Below, piece after piece: positions 1 through 5,037 of a stretch of DNA of 5,037 nt (position 1 is its first letter; each line of letters starts with the position of its first letter). Source of the DNA: an uncultured Oscillospiraceae bacterium (GTDB taxonomy: Bacteria > Bacillota > Clostridia > UBA1212 > UBA1255). The notes below the pieces were generated by a model that had not been told where the DNA came from, ran no database searches, and saw nothing but the letters and a program-made list of their open reading frames with translations. Location: NCBI GenBank assembly GCA_902462635.1, contig CABQCN010000143.1, forward strand, positions 1 through 5,037, read 5' to 3'. Made by a program: the position numbers and the translations under genes.

Positions 1-1240
1 TGATTGCGCCCCGGATCACATCGCGGCAAAGTGCGAAAACCCCGTCTGGGATTTCAAAGAAGACGGAGCTGTCAATCCCGCTCCAATAATGGAAAAACCC
101 CTGTACACAATCGGTTCCGCTCTTATGAACCGGTCCGTCGTACAGGTGATATGCTTTCCGGTCCTGCGTCTTACCGGTTTCGAAAATAAATTTATTTTCA
201 AATCCCAGTGCGATCCAGCAGCCGCCGTTCGGACGCACGGGAATCCGATCTGCCGCGGCGATCGCGCATTCTTCCCGTTTATATTTGCATAAGATGAAAT
301 CCGTTATAATATGGATATAAACCCATAAAAGCCGTTCCCAGGAAAATCCCGCGGTATTGTATCGTCCGGAGCATAATACGTCTTTGTTTTCCTCCAGGAC
401 CGCCATCAAATTTTGATAATATTCGGGGAAACACGCTTCGTAAATATCGGCGCCTAATTTGCAGTTATCTCCCGGTAAAATCACGAAATCAGTCTGGTAC
501 GTTCCGTTTCCCATTGGTTTCATCAGCTGGTTTTCCAGCAGGCTGTTTACCTCATCTTCGATATACGGCGCCGAAATACCGAGTTCCGTGCAGAGGTCTT
601 CAATCGTCAGCGCTTGCGGGTACGCGGCAAGCAAAATATTCTGGGTTGATTTTCTTTTGACGCAGCTCATCGGTTCGCAATCCAATCCGGGCCGGCCCTG
701 GCAGGATAAATTCAAAGTACCGGGGCGGAAACTTTTTTCTCCATATTTTCTCATTGTGCTCATTCCTTCCCTAATAAATCTTCTGGCATCATAAAGCCAC
801 CATTTGACGGTTCCCGCGCTTTTTCCAAGCCTGCGGGCGATTTCGCCGCAGCTGATTCCATCGAAATAATGGAGAAGCACGCATTCTCTGTATTTTTCGG
901 AAAGCAGCGCGATTTCCCGGCGCAGAAGCTGACGCTGTTCTTTTTGCAGATAGTCTTCTTCGATATTTTCCGGGGATGCAAATAATTCCGTCAGATAGGA
1001 CGTACTTCCGTGCTTTTTGGCCCGCAGCCATTTGCAGAACGTATGATTCGTAACGCTCCATATAAAAGCGTTCAAATTTTCGATCTGTTTTCCGCCGCGC
1101 ATCGCTTTGAGTACCTCCAGCGTGATTTCCTGCGCGAGATCTTCGGCATCCTCTTTCGAATTCACTTTCTGGTAGCAAAAGCCCAGGATCTTGGATAGAT
1201 ATTCTTCTGCCGGAAAATCCGGCGGATTCCGGTCTGTCAT
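1..1240 (-). CDS. ECF-like sigma-70 family RNA polymerase sigma factor with long C-terminal extension (partial, 3' end beyond window)
   Basis: The frame is open from an ATG at 1240 to the left edge: 413 complete codons, no stop. A stop codon lies three codons upstream of this ATG, so the ATG is the first possible one. Residues 14-75 read as sigma region 2, including KEDAEDLAQEITLEVLKAMR (29-48) and the aromatic FIWSVTNHTFCKWLR (59-73) typical of the -10 binding helix. Residues 105-160 read as region 4, with LSEKYRECVLLHYFDGISC (113-131) and the helix-turn-helix EIARRLGKSAGTVKWWL (133-149). ECF factors usually end near 170-200 residues, but this one continues for at least 250 more. Residues about 198-253 resemble a winged helix (LTIEDLCTELGISAPYIEDE, 211-230). 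The remainder, including IPVRPNGGCWIALGFE (333-348), I do not assign to a named domain. It is cysteine-rich (16 Cys). By inference the tail senses a signal or controls the sigma module; the signal and regulon are unknown. Sigma identity is firm, the role of the extension is not. Confidence 0.88.
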   Translation of the reverse strand, partial: MTDRNPPDFPAEEYLSKILGFCYQKVNSKEDAEDLAQEITLEVLKAMRGGKQIENLNAFIWSVTNHTFCKWLRAKKHGSTSYLTELFASPENIEEDYLQKEQRQLLRREIALLSEKYRECVLLHYFDGISCGEIARRLGKSAGTVKWWLYDARRFIREGMSTMRKYGEKSFRPGTLNLSCQGRPGLDCEPMSCVKRKSTQNILLAAYPQALTIEDLCTELGISAPYIEDEVNSLLENQLMKPMGNGTYQTDFVILPGDNCKLGADIYEACFPEYYQNLMAVLEENKDVLCSGRYNTAGFSWERLLWVYIHIITDFILCKYKREECAIAAADRIPVRPNGGCWIALGFENKFIFETGKTQDRKAYHLYDGPVHKSGTDCVQGFFHYWSGIDSSVFFEIPDGVFALCRDVIRGAI

Positions 1241-1260
1241 TGGATCAGCTCACTTCTCCT
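1241..1260 (-). promoter_or_regulatory. Unusually spaced ribosome binding site of the sigma gene
   Basis: The best Shine-Dalgarno match upstream of the sigma ATG is AGGAG at 1260-1256, but it sits 15 bases from the start, farther than the 8-9 bases of the other genes here. A weaker GTGAG at 1253-1249 has the normal 8-base spacing. The GTG at 1253-1251 cannot be the start, because it reaches TGA after two codons and is in another frame. Either the weaker site is used or translation initiation is inefficient. Confidence 0.5.
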
Positions 1261-1292
1261 TGTAATGTCCGCAACATGTCGTTTCAATGATT

Positions 1293-1381
1293 AAGTACCG
1301 GGAAAGCAGGATCGGTTGGATTTTTTTGCAGATCATTCCGATCCCCGCTGCGCCGGGCGCGCTTTTCTGTACCCGGTACTT
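1293..1381. repeat. Nested inverted repeat in the leader of the sigma gene
   Basis: Outer arms AAGTACCGGG (1293-1302) and CCCGGTACTT (1372-1381) are exact reverse complements. Nested inside are AAAGC (1303-1307) with GCTTT (1361-1365) and GGATCGG (1309-1315) with CCGATCC (1338-1344), so 22 base pairs can form collinearly. One strand of the stem (1293-1315) is nearly continuous, with one unpaired base. The opposite strand carries insertions, including a small GCGC-CCG-GCGC hairpin. The element lies between the sigma gene and the peptidase promoter, so in a minus-strand transcript it would be a structured 5' leader. No U-run follows the 3' arm on the minus strand, so it is not an ordinary terminator. 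It could instead be paired protein-binding half-sites in DNA. Confidence 0.5.
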
Positions 1382-1427
1382 TCAACGTTTTTCTTACTCT
1401 TTATTTTTTCATATTTTACGTTTCATT

Positions 1428-1441
1428 ATTTCCCGGGAAAT
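1428..1441. promoter_or_regulatory. Perfect 14-base palindrome, candidate operator
   Basis: ATTTCCCGGGAAAT is a perfect palindrome whose last base coincides with the first base of the expected -35 hexamer (1441-1446) of the downstream peptidase promoter. Its half-site TTTCCCGG recurs on the minus strand at 1305-1298, inside the leader of the divergent sigma gene. That placement suits a dimeric regulator acting on both genes. The binding protein is unknown and the site is inferred from symmetry and position only. Confidence 0.4.
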
Positions 1442-1469
1442 GGCACAGCCAGGACCGCGGTGATATAAT
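1441..1469 (+). promoter_or_regulatory. Extended -10 promoter for the prepilin peptidase gene
   Basis: TATAAT at 1464-1469 is a perfect -10 hexamer preceded by TG at 1461-1462, giving the extended TGnTATAAT form used by the housekeeping sigma factor. At 17-base spacing the -35 position holds TGGCAC (1441-1446), a poor match to TTGACA, so the promoter probably relies on the extended -10 or on an activator. Transcription would begin near 1476, giving a leader of about 28 bases that contains the ribosome binding site. Confidence 0.65.
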
Positions 1470-1503
1470 AACTGAAAATCAACGGGAGGAGAGGATTTAC
1501 AAA

Positions 1504-1965
1504 ATGGTGATATTTTATGATGTTTTATTTTTATTGGTCATTGCGGCGGCCGCGGGGTTTGATTTACGAACGCGGCGGATCCCAAACGCGATCAGCTTGA
1601 GTACCATTGTTCCTTTGATCGGAAAAGCTTTTTCAAAAATAACGGATTCCGCCGGAAACGGGGAACGAATCAAATGGTTTTGCATCGACATGGCCGGCGG
1701 TATGGCAATCGCGCTGCTTCTCACCGGGATTCCATATATCCTGAACAGATCGGTCGGCGGCGGCGATGTAAAGCTGACGTCTTTTGGCGGATTATATACC
1801 GGTATAAAGGGCGCGCTTACAATTCTCTGCGCTGCGTTTCTGCTATGCGCGATCACCGCGCTGGCGGTCATGGCAATCAGGAAACGCAAAATCGGAGCCA
1901 TGCCGCTCGCGCCTTTTATTCTTGCGGGAACAATACATTTCTTACTTTTTGCATATCTTCCATAA
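1504..1965 (+). CDS. Prepilin peptidase, A24 aspartic protease family (CpaA/TadV-like short form)
   Basis: This 153-residue, strongly hydrophobic protein should be an integral inner-membrane aspartic protease that cleaves leader peptides of type IV pilin-like or competence pseudopilin precursors on the cytoplasmic side. Both A24 catalytic motifs are present: the first Asp in FDLRTRRIPN (Asp20, residues 19-28) and the GxGD-type motif GGGDVKL (Asp88, residues 85-91). Hydrophobic segments lie near residues 3-18, 61-80, 103-125 and 135-152. It lacks the N-terminal cytoplasmic methylation domain of full-length PilD/ComC, so it resembles the short CpaA/TadV form. The start is supported by a purine-rich GGAGGAGAGG (1485-1494) ending 9 bases before the ATG, and by the promoter just upstream. 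No pilin or secretion ATPase gene is visible, so its substrates are unknown. Its 3' end overlaps the convergent aroF gene by 50 bases. Confidence 0.9.
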   Translation: MVIFYDVLFLLVIAAAAGFDLRTRRIPNAISLSTIVPLIGKAFSKITDSAGNGERIKWFCIDMAGGMAIALLLTGIPYILNRSVGGGDVKLTSFGGLYTGIKGALTILCAAFLLCAITALAVMAIRKRKIGAMPLAPFILAGTIHFLLFAYLP

Positions 1966-2926
1966 GACATCGGAATTCTTCCGGCTTGATCGACTGCGGC
2001 CCGTCGCAAAGCGCATGCTCCGGATCATTGTGGACCTCCACCATGATGCCGTCCGCGCCGGCGGCAACGGCGGCAAGCGCAAGCGGCCGCACGAGACCCG
2101 CAATACCGGAAGCATGGCTCGGATCCGCGATCACCGGAAGATGGGACATTTGTTTCAGAAGCGGAATCGCCGAAACGTCCAGCGTGTTCCGCGTCGCCGT
2201 TTCAAAAGTCCGGATCCCGCGCTCGCAGAGGATTACATTTTCGTTGCCGCTTGCCATAATATATTCCGCGCTCATCAAAAACTCTTTCAGCGTATTTGCA
2301 AGGCCGCGTTTGAGTAAGATCACTTTATTCGTGTGTCCCAACTCTTTGAGCAGTTCAAAATTCTGCATATTGCGGGCGCCGACCTGAATGATATCTACAT
2401 GTTCGAATACCGGAAGGCTTCCGATATCCATAATTTCAGAAACGATCGGCATCCCCGTAAGCTGTTTTGCTTCGAGCAGAAGTTCGATTCCCTTGCTCCG
2501 CAGCCCCTGAAACGAATACGGCGAAGTCCGCGGCTTGAACGCGCCGCCGCGCAGGATCGAAGCGCCCGCGGCTTTGACCTCCTTTGCAATTTCACAGATT
2601 TGCTGGGTGGATTCAACGGAGCAAGGTCCGGCAATCGCCGTAAAATTTCCGCCGCCCAGCCGGACGCCGCAGATATCGATTACGGTGTCGTCCGGATGGA
2701 ATTTCCGATTGGAACTCTTATACGGTTCTTTGACCTTAACGACCTTCTGTACAAAATCGAGACCCTGTACGAGATCCACGTCCACATTCTCCGTATCACC
2801 CAGCAGACCGAGTATAATCTTGTCGGCGCCCGCCATAGTGTGCACTTCCACACCCATTTTATTAAGCCACTCGATCAGCGTATCCAGCTGTTTCTGGTTC
2901 GTGTCTTCTTTCACATAAATAATCAT
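1916..2926 (-). CDS. aroF: 3-deoxy-7-phosphoheptulonate (DAHP) synthase, type I-beta
   Basis: This enzyme condenses phosphoenolpyruvate with erythrose 4-phosphate to DAHP, the first step of the shikimate pathway, in the cytoplasm. The 336 residues are full length for the subfamily found in Thermotoga and many Firmicutes. Residues 1-66 form the ferredoxin-like regulatory domain, which in Thermotoga maritima mediates feedback inhibition by tyrosine; the TIM-barrel follows. Visible motifs are AGPCSVES (99-106), RGGAFKPRTSPYSFQG (126-141), LLKRG (204-208), ADPSHASG (267-274) and VEVHNDPEHALCDGPQS (296-312). Cys102, His271, Glu297 and Asp308 match the metal ligands of the family. The ATG at 2926 has AAGGAG 8 bases upstream (2940-2935), and that site overlaps the purD stop codon, which suggests translational coupling. 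Placing an aromatic-pathway gene at the end of a purine operon is unusual. No terminator is seen after its stop, which lies inside the convergent peptidase gene. The symbol follows common usage; aroA/aroG are also used. Confidence 0.96.
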   Translation of the reverse strand: MIIYVKEDTNQKQLDTLIEWLNKMGVEVHTMAGADKIILGLLGDTENVDVDLVQGLDFVQKVVKVKEPYKSSNRKFHPDDTVIDICGVRLGGGNFTAIAGPCSVESTQQICEIAKEVKAAGASILRGGAFKPRTSPYSFQGLRSKGIELLLEAKQLTGMPIVSEIMDIGSLPVFEHVDIIQVGARNMQNFELLKELGHTNKVILLKRGLANTLKEFLMSAEYIMASGNENVILCERGIRTFETATRNTLDVSAIPLLKQMSHLPVIADPSHASGIAGLVRPLALAAVAAGADGIMVEVHNDPEHALCDGPQSIKPEEFRCLMEDMQKVRNVLFPQE

Positions 2927-2938
2927 GCGGACCGCTCC

Positions 2939-4201
2939 TTATTTTCTGCCGATATCTTTTCTGTAGAAAAAGTCTGTCCAGGAGATGTGCGCCGCGCTCT
3001 CGTACGCCGTCCGGATCGCGTCCTCCAGCGTATTCCCCAGACCGGTAACGCCGATTACGCGGCCTCCCGCGGTATAAAATCTGCCGTCTTCCTTTTTTGT
3101 ACCCGCATGATAAACGACCGCGCCGGCTTTTTCCGCGTCGGCGATGCCGCTGATTTCATAACCGGAGCGATACTTTACCGGATATCCTCCCGAAGCCAGA
3201 ACGACGCAGCACGCGGCTTCCGGTCTCCAGACGATATCTACGGCGTCCAGACGCTCGTCGATTACGGCTTCAAAAATTTCAATCAGGTCCGTTTCGAGGC
3301 GCGGCAAGATGCATTGCGCCTCCGGATCGCCGAAGCGGGAATTATATTCGACCACGCGCGGTCCTTCCGGCGTCAGCATGAGGCCGAAATAGATCACGCC
3401 CTTATATTGGATTCCCTCTGCGGCAAGCGCCGCAACCGTCGGCTTGTAAATCGTTTCCATACAAACCGCGGCAATTTCGTCCGTGTATTTTACGCTTGGG
3501 GAGAACGCGCCCATACCTCCGGTATTCGGCCCGAGGTCGCCGTCGAACGCCCTTTTATGATCCTGCGAAGAGACCATTGGCTTGATCGTTTTTCCGTCGG
3601 TAAAGGCAAGCACCGTCACTTCCGGTCCGGTCATGAATTCTTCGATTACCACTTGGCGGCCGGATGTTCCGAACATACCTTCGTCCAGCATGCCGCGCAC
3701 CGCTTCGCGTGCGGCGGCAAAATCCGGCGCGATAATTACGCCCTTCCCGAGCGCAAGTCCATCCGCTTTAATGACCGCCGGATATTTCTGCCCGGAACGT
3801 TCCAGATAGGCAATCGCCGCGGCGCTGTCCGTAAAGACTTCGTACGCTGCCGTTGGGATCCCGTATTTTTTCATAAGCCCTTTCGAAAAGACTTTACTCG
3901 ATTCGATCCTGGCCGCGGCAGCCACCGGCCCGAAGGCGCGGATCCCGGCGGCGGTCAGCGCATCTACCATGCCGATGCTCAAGGGGTCGTCCGGCGCTAC
4001 CACAACCAGATCGATTTGATTTTTCACGGCGAAATCCACGGCCGCTTCTTTGTCTGTGGCGCGAAACGGCACGCAGACCGCTTCCTGGGAAATACCCCCG
4101 TTGCCGGGCGCGCAGAAAAGCTGCGGTTTTTTCGGACTCTGCGCGAGTTTTTTTATAATCGCATGCTCGCGGCCGCCGCCGCCGATCACTAAGATTTTCA
4201 T
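2939..4201 (-). CDS. purD: Phosphoribosylamine-glycine ligase (GAR synthetase)
   Basis: PurD joins phosphoribosylamine to glycine with ATP, giving glycinamide ribonucleotide: step 2 of purine synthesis, cytoplasmic. The 420 residues match the usual full length. The N-terminal domain starts with MKILVIGGGGREHA (1-14) and contains VVVAPDDPL (66-74), the counterpart of the GPE-x-PL segment in other PurD proteins. The ATP-grasp core shows KADGLALGKGV (145-155), DGDLGPNTGGMGAFSPS (220-236) and VVEYNSRFGDPEAQ (283-296), which holds the acidic and Asn metal-binding residues expected of the family. The C-terminal domain shows ASGGYP (336-341) and GGRVIGVTGLG (379-389). AAGGAG lies 9 bases before the ATG. 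It follows purN by 24 bases and precedes aroF by 12 bases on the same strand. purH, commonly just upstream of purD in Firmicutes, is not there. No truncation or frameshift is seen. Confidence 0.98.
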   Translation of the reverse strand: MKILVIGGGGREHAIIKKLAQSPKKPQLFCAPGNGGISQEAVCVPFRATDKEAAVDFAVKNQIDLVVVAPDDPLSIGMVDALTAAGIRAFGPVAAAARIESSKVFSKGLMKKYGIPTAAYEVFTDSAAAIAYLERSGQKYPAVIKADGLALGKGVIIAPDFAAAREAVRGMLDEGMFGTSGRQVVIEEFMTGPEVTVLAFTDGKTIKPMVSSQDHKRAFDGDLGPNTGGMGAFSPSVKYTDEIAAVCMETIYKPTVAALAAEGIQYKGVIYFGLMLTPEGPRVVEYNSRFGDPEAQCILPRLETDLIEIFEAVIDERLDAVDIVWRPEAACCVVLASGGYPVKYRSGYEISGIADAEKAGAVVYHAGTKKEDGRFYTAGGRVIGVTGLGNTLEDAIRTAYESAAHISWTDFFYRKDIGRK

Positions 4202-4225
4202 ATCGGGATTCTCCTTTATTATATA

Positions 4226-4849
4226 TTAAAATAAATTTTCGGTATGCGACGCGTCTTTTTGTTTCTGCGTACTTAATATTTTGATCGCTTCCGGAAGGAT
4301 TTGATGCTCTGCTTCGCGCATTACTCTAGCCTGCAGCGTTTCGGGCGTATCCCCTTCTTCGATATAGACGGCCTTTTGCAATAGAATTTTACCGCCGTCG
4401 ACCTCCCCGTTCACAAAATGTACGGTAGCGCCCGTAACCTTTACGCCGTAATCGAGCGCCGCTTGATGCGGCGTGAGCCCGTAAAACCCCTTTCCGCAGA
4501 AAGATGGGATCAGGGAGGGATGTACGTTGATGATTTTATTTTCAAACGCCTTTATAAACACGTCGCTCAGAACCGTCAGAAATCCTGCCAGCACGATAAG
4601 ATCCGTGTGTTCCGCCTGAAAATGCGCTGCCAGCGCTTTGCTGTAGGTATCTGCGTCGCGATAAGATTTTCTTGCCATGCAGATCGCCGGAATTCCGTGC
4701 TTCTCCGCACGTTTCAGCGCGAACGCACCTTCTTTGCTCGATACGACAGACGTAATGACGCAGTCTTTTAAATAGCCATCTTCGATACGGTCGATGATTG
4801 CCTGTAAATTGGTTCCGCCTCCTGAAACAAGAACGCCGATTCGATACAT
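4226..4849 (-). CDS. purN: Phosphoribosylglycinamide formyltransferase (GAR transformylase, folate-dependent)
   Basis: PurN transfers a formyl group from 10-formyltetrahydrofolate to glycinamide ribonucleotide, the product of the downstream purD gene, forming FGAR: step 3 of purine synthesis. The 207 residues are normal length. The nucleotide-binding segment VLVSGGGTNLQAII (6-19) is at the N-terminus, LIVLAGFLTVLS (84-95) is central, and the catalytic region includes INVHPSLIPSF (107-117) and VHFVNGEVDGGKIL (143-156). Asn108, His110 and Asp151 correspond to the catalytic Asn, His and Asp established for the E. coli enzyme. AGGAGG at 4863-4858 sits 8 bases before the ATG and just after the purM stop, so coupled translation is likely. 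The last 15 or so residues (from about 193) are polar and probably a flexible tail. Nothing looks truncated. Confidence 0.97.
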   Translation of the reverse strand: MYRIGVLVSGGGTNLQAIIDRIEDGYLKDCVITSVVSSKEGAFALKRAEKHGIPAICMARKSYRDADTYSKALAAHFQAEHTDLIVLAGFLTVLSDVFIKAFENKIINVHPSLIPSFCGKGFYGLTPHQAALDYGVKVTGATVHFVNGEVDGGKILLQKAVYIEEGDTPETLQARVMREAEHQILPEAIKILSTQKQKDASHTENLF

Positions 4850-4864
4850 AAACGAATCCTCCTT

Positions 4865-5037
4865 TTATTTTACGGTAAGCGTACCCCTGCACATGCCGCC
4901 TTCCGGAAGCGAATCCGCAACGGATCCGATTTTATAGGCCCGTTCTCCTTTGGAATCCAGATATTTTATGATTGCATCCGCATCTTGCGCGTCGGCCGCC
5001 AATACCATTCCGATTCCCATGTTAAACGTGTTGAACA
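4865..5037 (-). CDS. purM: Phosphoribosylformylglycinamidine cyclo-ligase (AIR synthetase), C-terminal 56 residues only
   Basis: Only the 3' end is inside the window: two bases of a codon, 56 residues and a TAA at 4867-4865. It begins with [14 protein letters not shown], the strongly conserved C-terminal-domain motif of PurM, and ends [10 protein letters not shown]. PurM closes the imidazole ring of FGAM with ATP to give aminoimidazole ribonucleotide (step 5 of purine synthesis). Its place immediately upstream of purN, 15 bases away on the same strand, is the classic purM-purN arrangement and supports the call. The gene start and any purine-responsive promoter or riboswitch lie beyond the right edge. 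Confidence 0.95.
   Translation of the reverse strand, partial: FNTFNMGIGMVLAADAQDADAIIKYLDSKGERAYKIGSVADSLPEGGMCRGTLTVK

Larger units (their letters stand above)
1241..1503. other. Divergent intergenic control region between the sigma and peptidase genes
   Basis: This 263-base spacer separates the minus-strand sigma gene from the plus-strand peptidase gene. Besides the promoter, palindrome and nested repeat listed separately, it has an AT-rich stretch at 1385-1431 where the minus-strand promoter of the sigma gene could lie, for example around TAAAAT on the minus strand. I could not match a convincing -35/-10 pair there. A second small odd-centred palindrome, GTACC-C-GGTAC, is at 1369-1379 inside the outer repeat arm. 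No coding frame or RNA gene is supported. Confidence 0.6.

Noticed and set aside
1245..1277. A 10-codon minus-strand upstream frame beginning with ATG at 1277 and ending at TGA 1247-1245, just before the sigma gene.
   Set aside because: No ribosome binding site precedes its ATG, and a frame this short is expected by chance.
1297..1327. A T7 run at 1321-1327 suggesting a plus-strand intrinsic terminator.
   Set aside because: Only a weak 4-base stem (ACCG/CGGT) precedes it, and there is no upstream plus-strand gene to terminate. The run is better explained as the loop of the nested repeat.
1441..1456. TGGCAC resembling the -24 element of a sigma-54 promoter.
   Set aside because: The required GC at the -12 position, 10 bases after the GG, is absent; the bases there read AC.
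1515..2009. A 164-codon open frame on the minus strand opposite the prepilin peptidase.
   Set aside because: The plus-strand frame has both catalytic A24 motifs, a promoter and a ribosome binding site, while this frame shows none of these.
2333..4192. A 619-codon open frame on the plus strand, antisense to purD and part of aroF.
   Set aside because: It is rich in Arg, His and Phe, has no recognisable motif, and lies wholly opposite two well conserved genes. It is most simply a by-product of their codon composition.
4218..4223. A TATAAT-like hexamer on the minus strand between purN and purD, suggesting an internal promoter.
   Set aside because: At 17-18 base spacing there is no -35 match (CATACC), and the AT-rich 24-base gap makes such a hexamer likely by chance.

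Overview
The window looks like a chromosomal segment of a low-to-medium GC Clostridia-type Firmicute. The basis is strong AGGAGG-type ribosome binding sites, tightly packed purine genes in a Bacillus/Clostridium-like purM-purN-...-purD order, a type I-beta DAHP synthase with an N-terminal ferredoxin-like domain, and balanced base composition. The exact taxon cannot be read from the sequence.

Right half (about 1916-5037, minus strand). The operon-like block reads 5' to 3' on the minus strand as purM (3' end only), purN, purD, aroF. Gaps are 15, 24 and 12 bases. The Shine-Dalgarno of aroF overlaps the purD stop codon and that of purN lies just beyond the purM stop, so the block is very likely co-transcribed and partly translationally coupled. 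PurD, PurN and PurM catalyse steps 2, 3 and 5 of IMP synthesis. AroF commits carbon to chorismate and the aromatic amino acids. purH, which often sits between purN and purD, is absent here.

Left half (1-1965). A prepilin peptidase (A24 aspartic protease family) is on the plus strand at 1504-1965. Divergent from it, on the minus strand, a sigma-70-family (ECF-like) regulator runs from 1240 off the left edge. It keeps regions 2 and 4 of an ECF sigma factor but continues for at least 250 more residues, starting with a winged-helix-like segment, so it may be a sigma factor with a built-in sensory or regulatory domain. The 263-base region between the two genes holds an extended -10 promoter for the peptidase, a perfect 14-base palindrome touching the expected -35 position, and a nested inverted repeat lying in the probable leader of the sigma gene.

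The peptidase and aroF genes converge and overlap by 50 bases, with no recognisable intrinsic terminator in or near the overlap. Read-through from the purine/aroF block would be antisense to the peptidase and then sense into the sigma gene. The least conventional part of the window is the 1-1503 region: the extended sigma factor and its structured divergent control region. No RNA genes, CRISPR arrays, insertion sequences or origins were seen.
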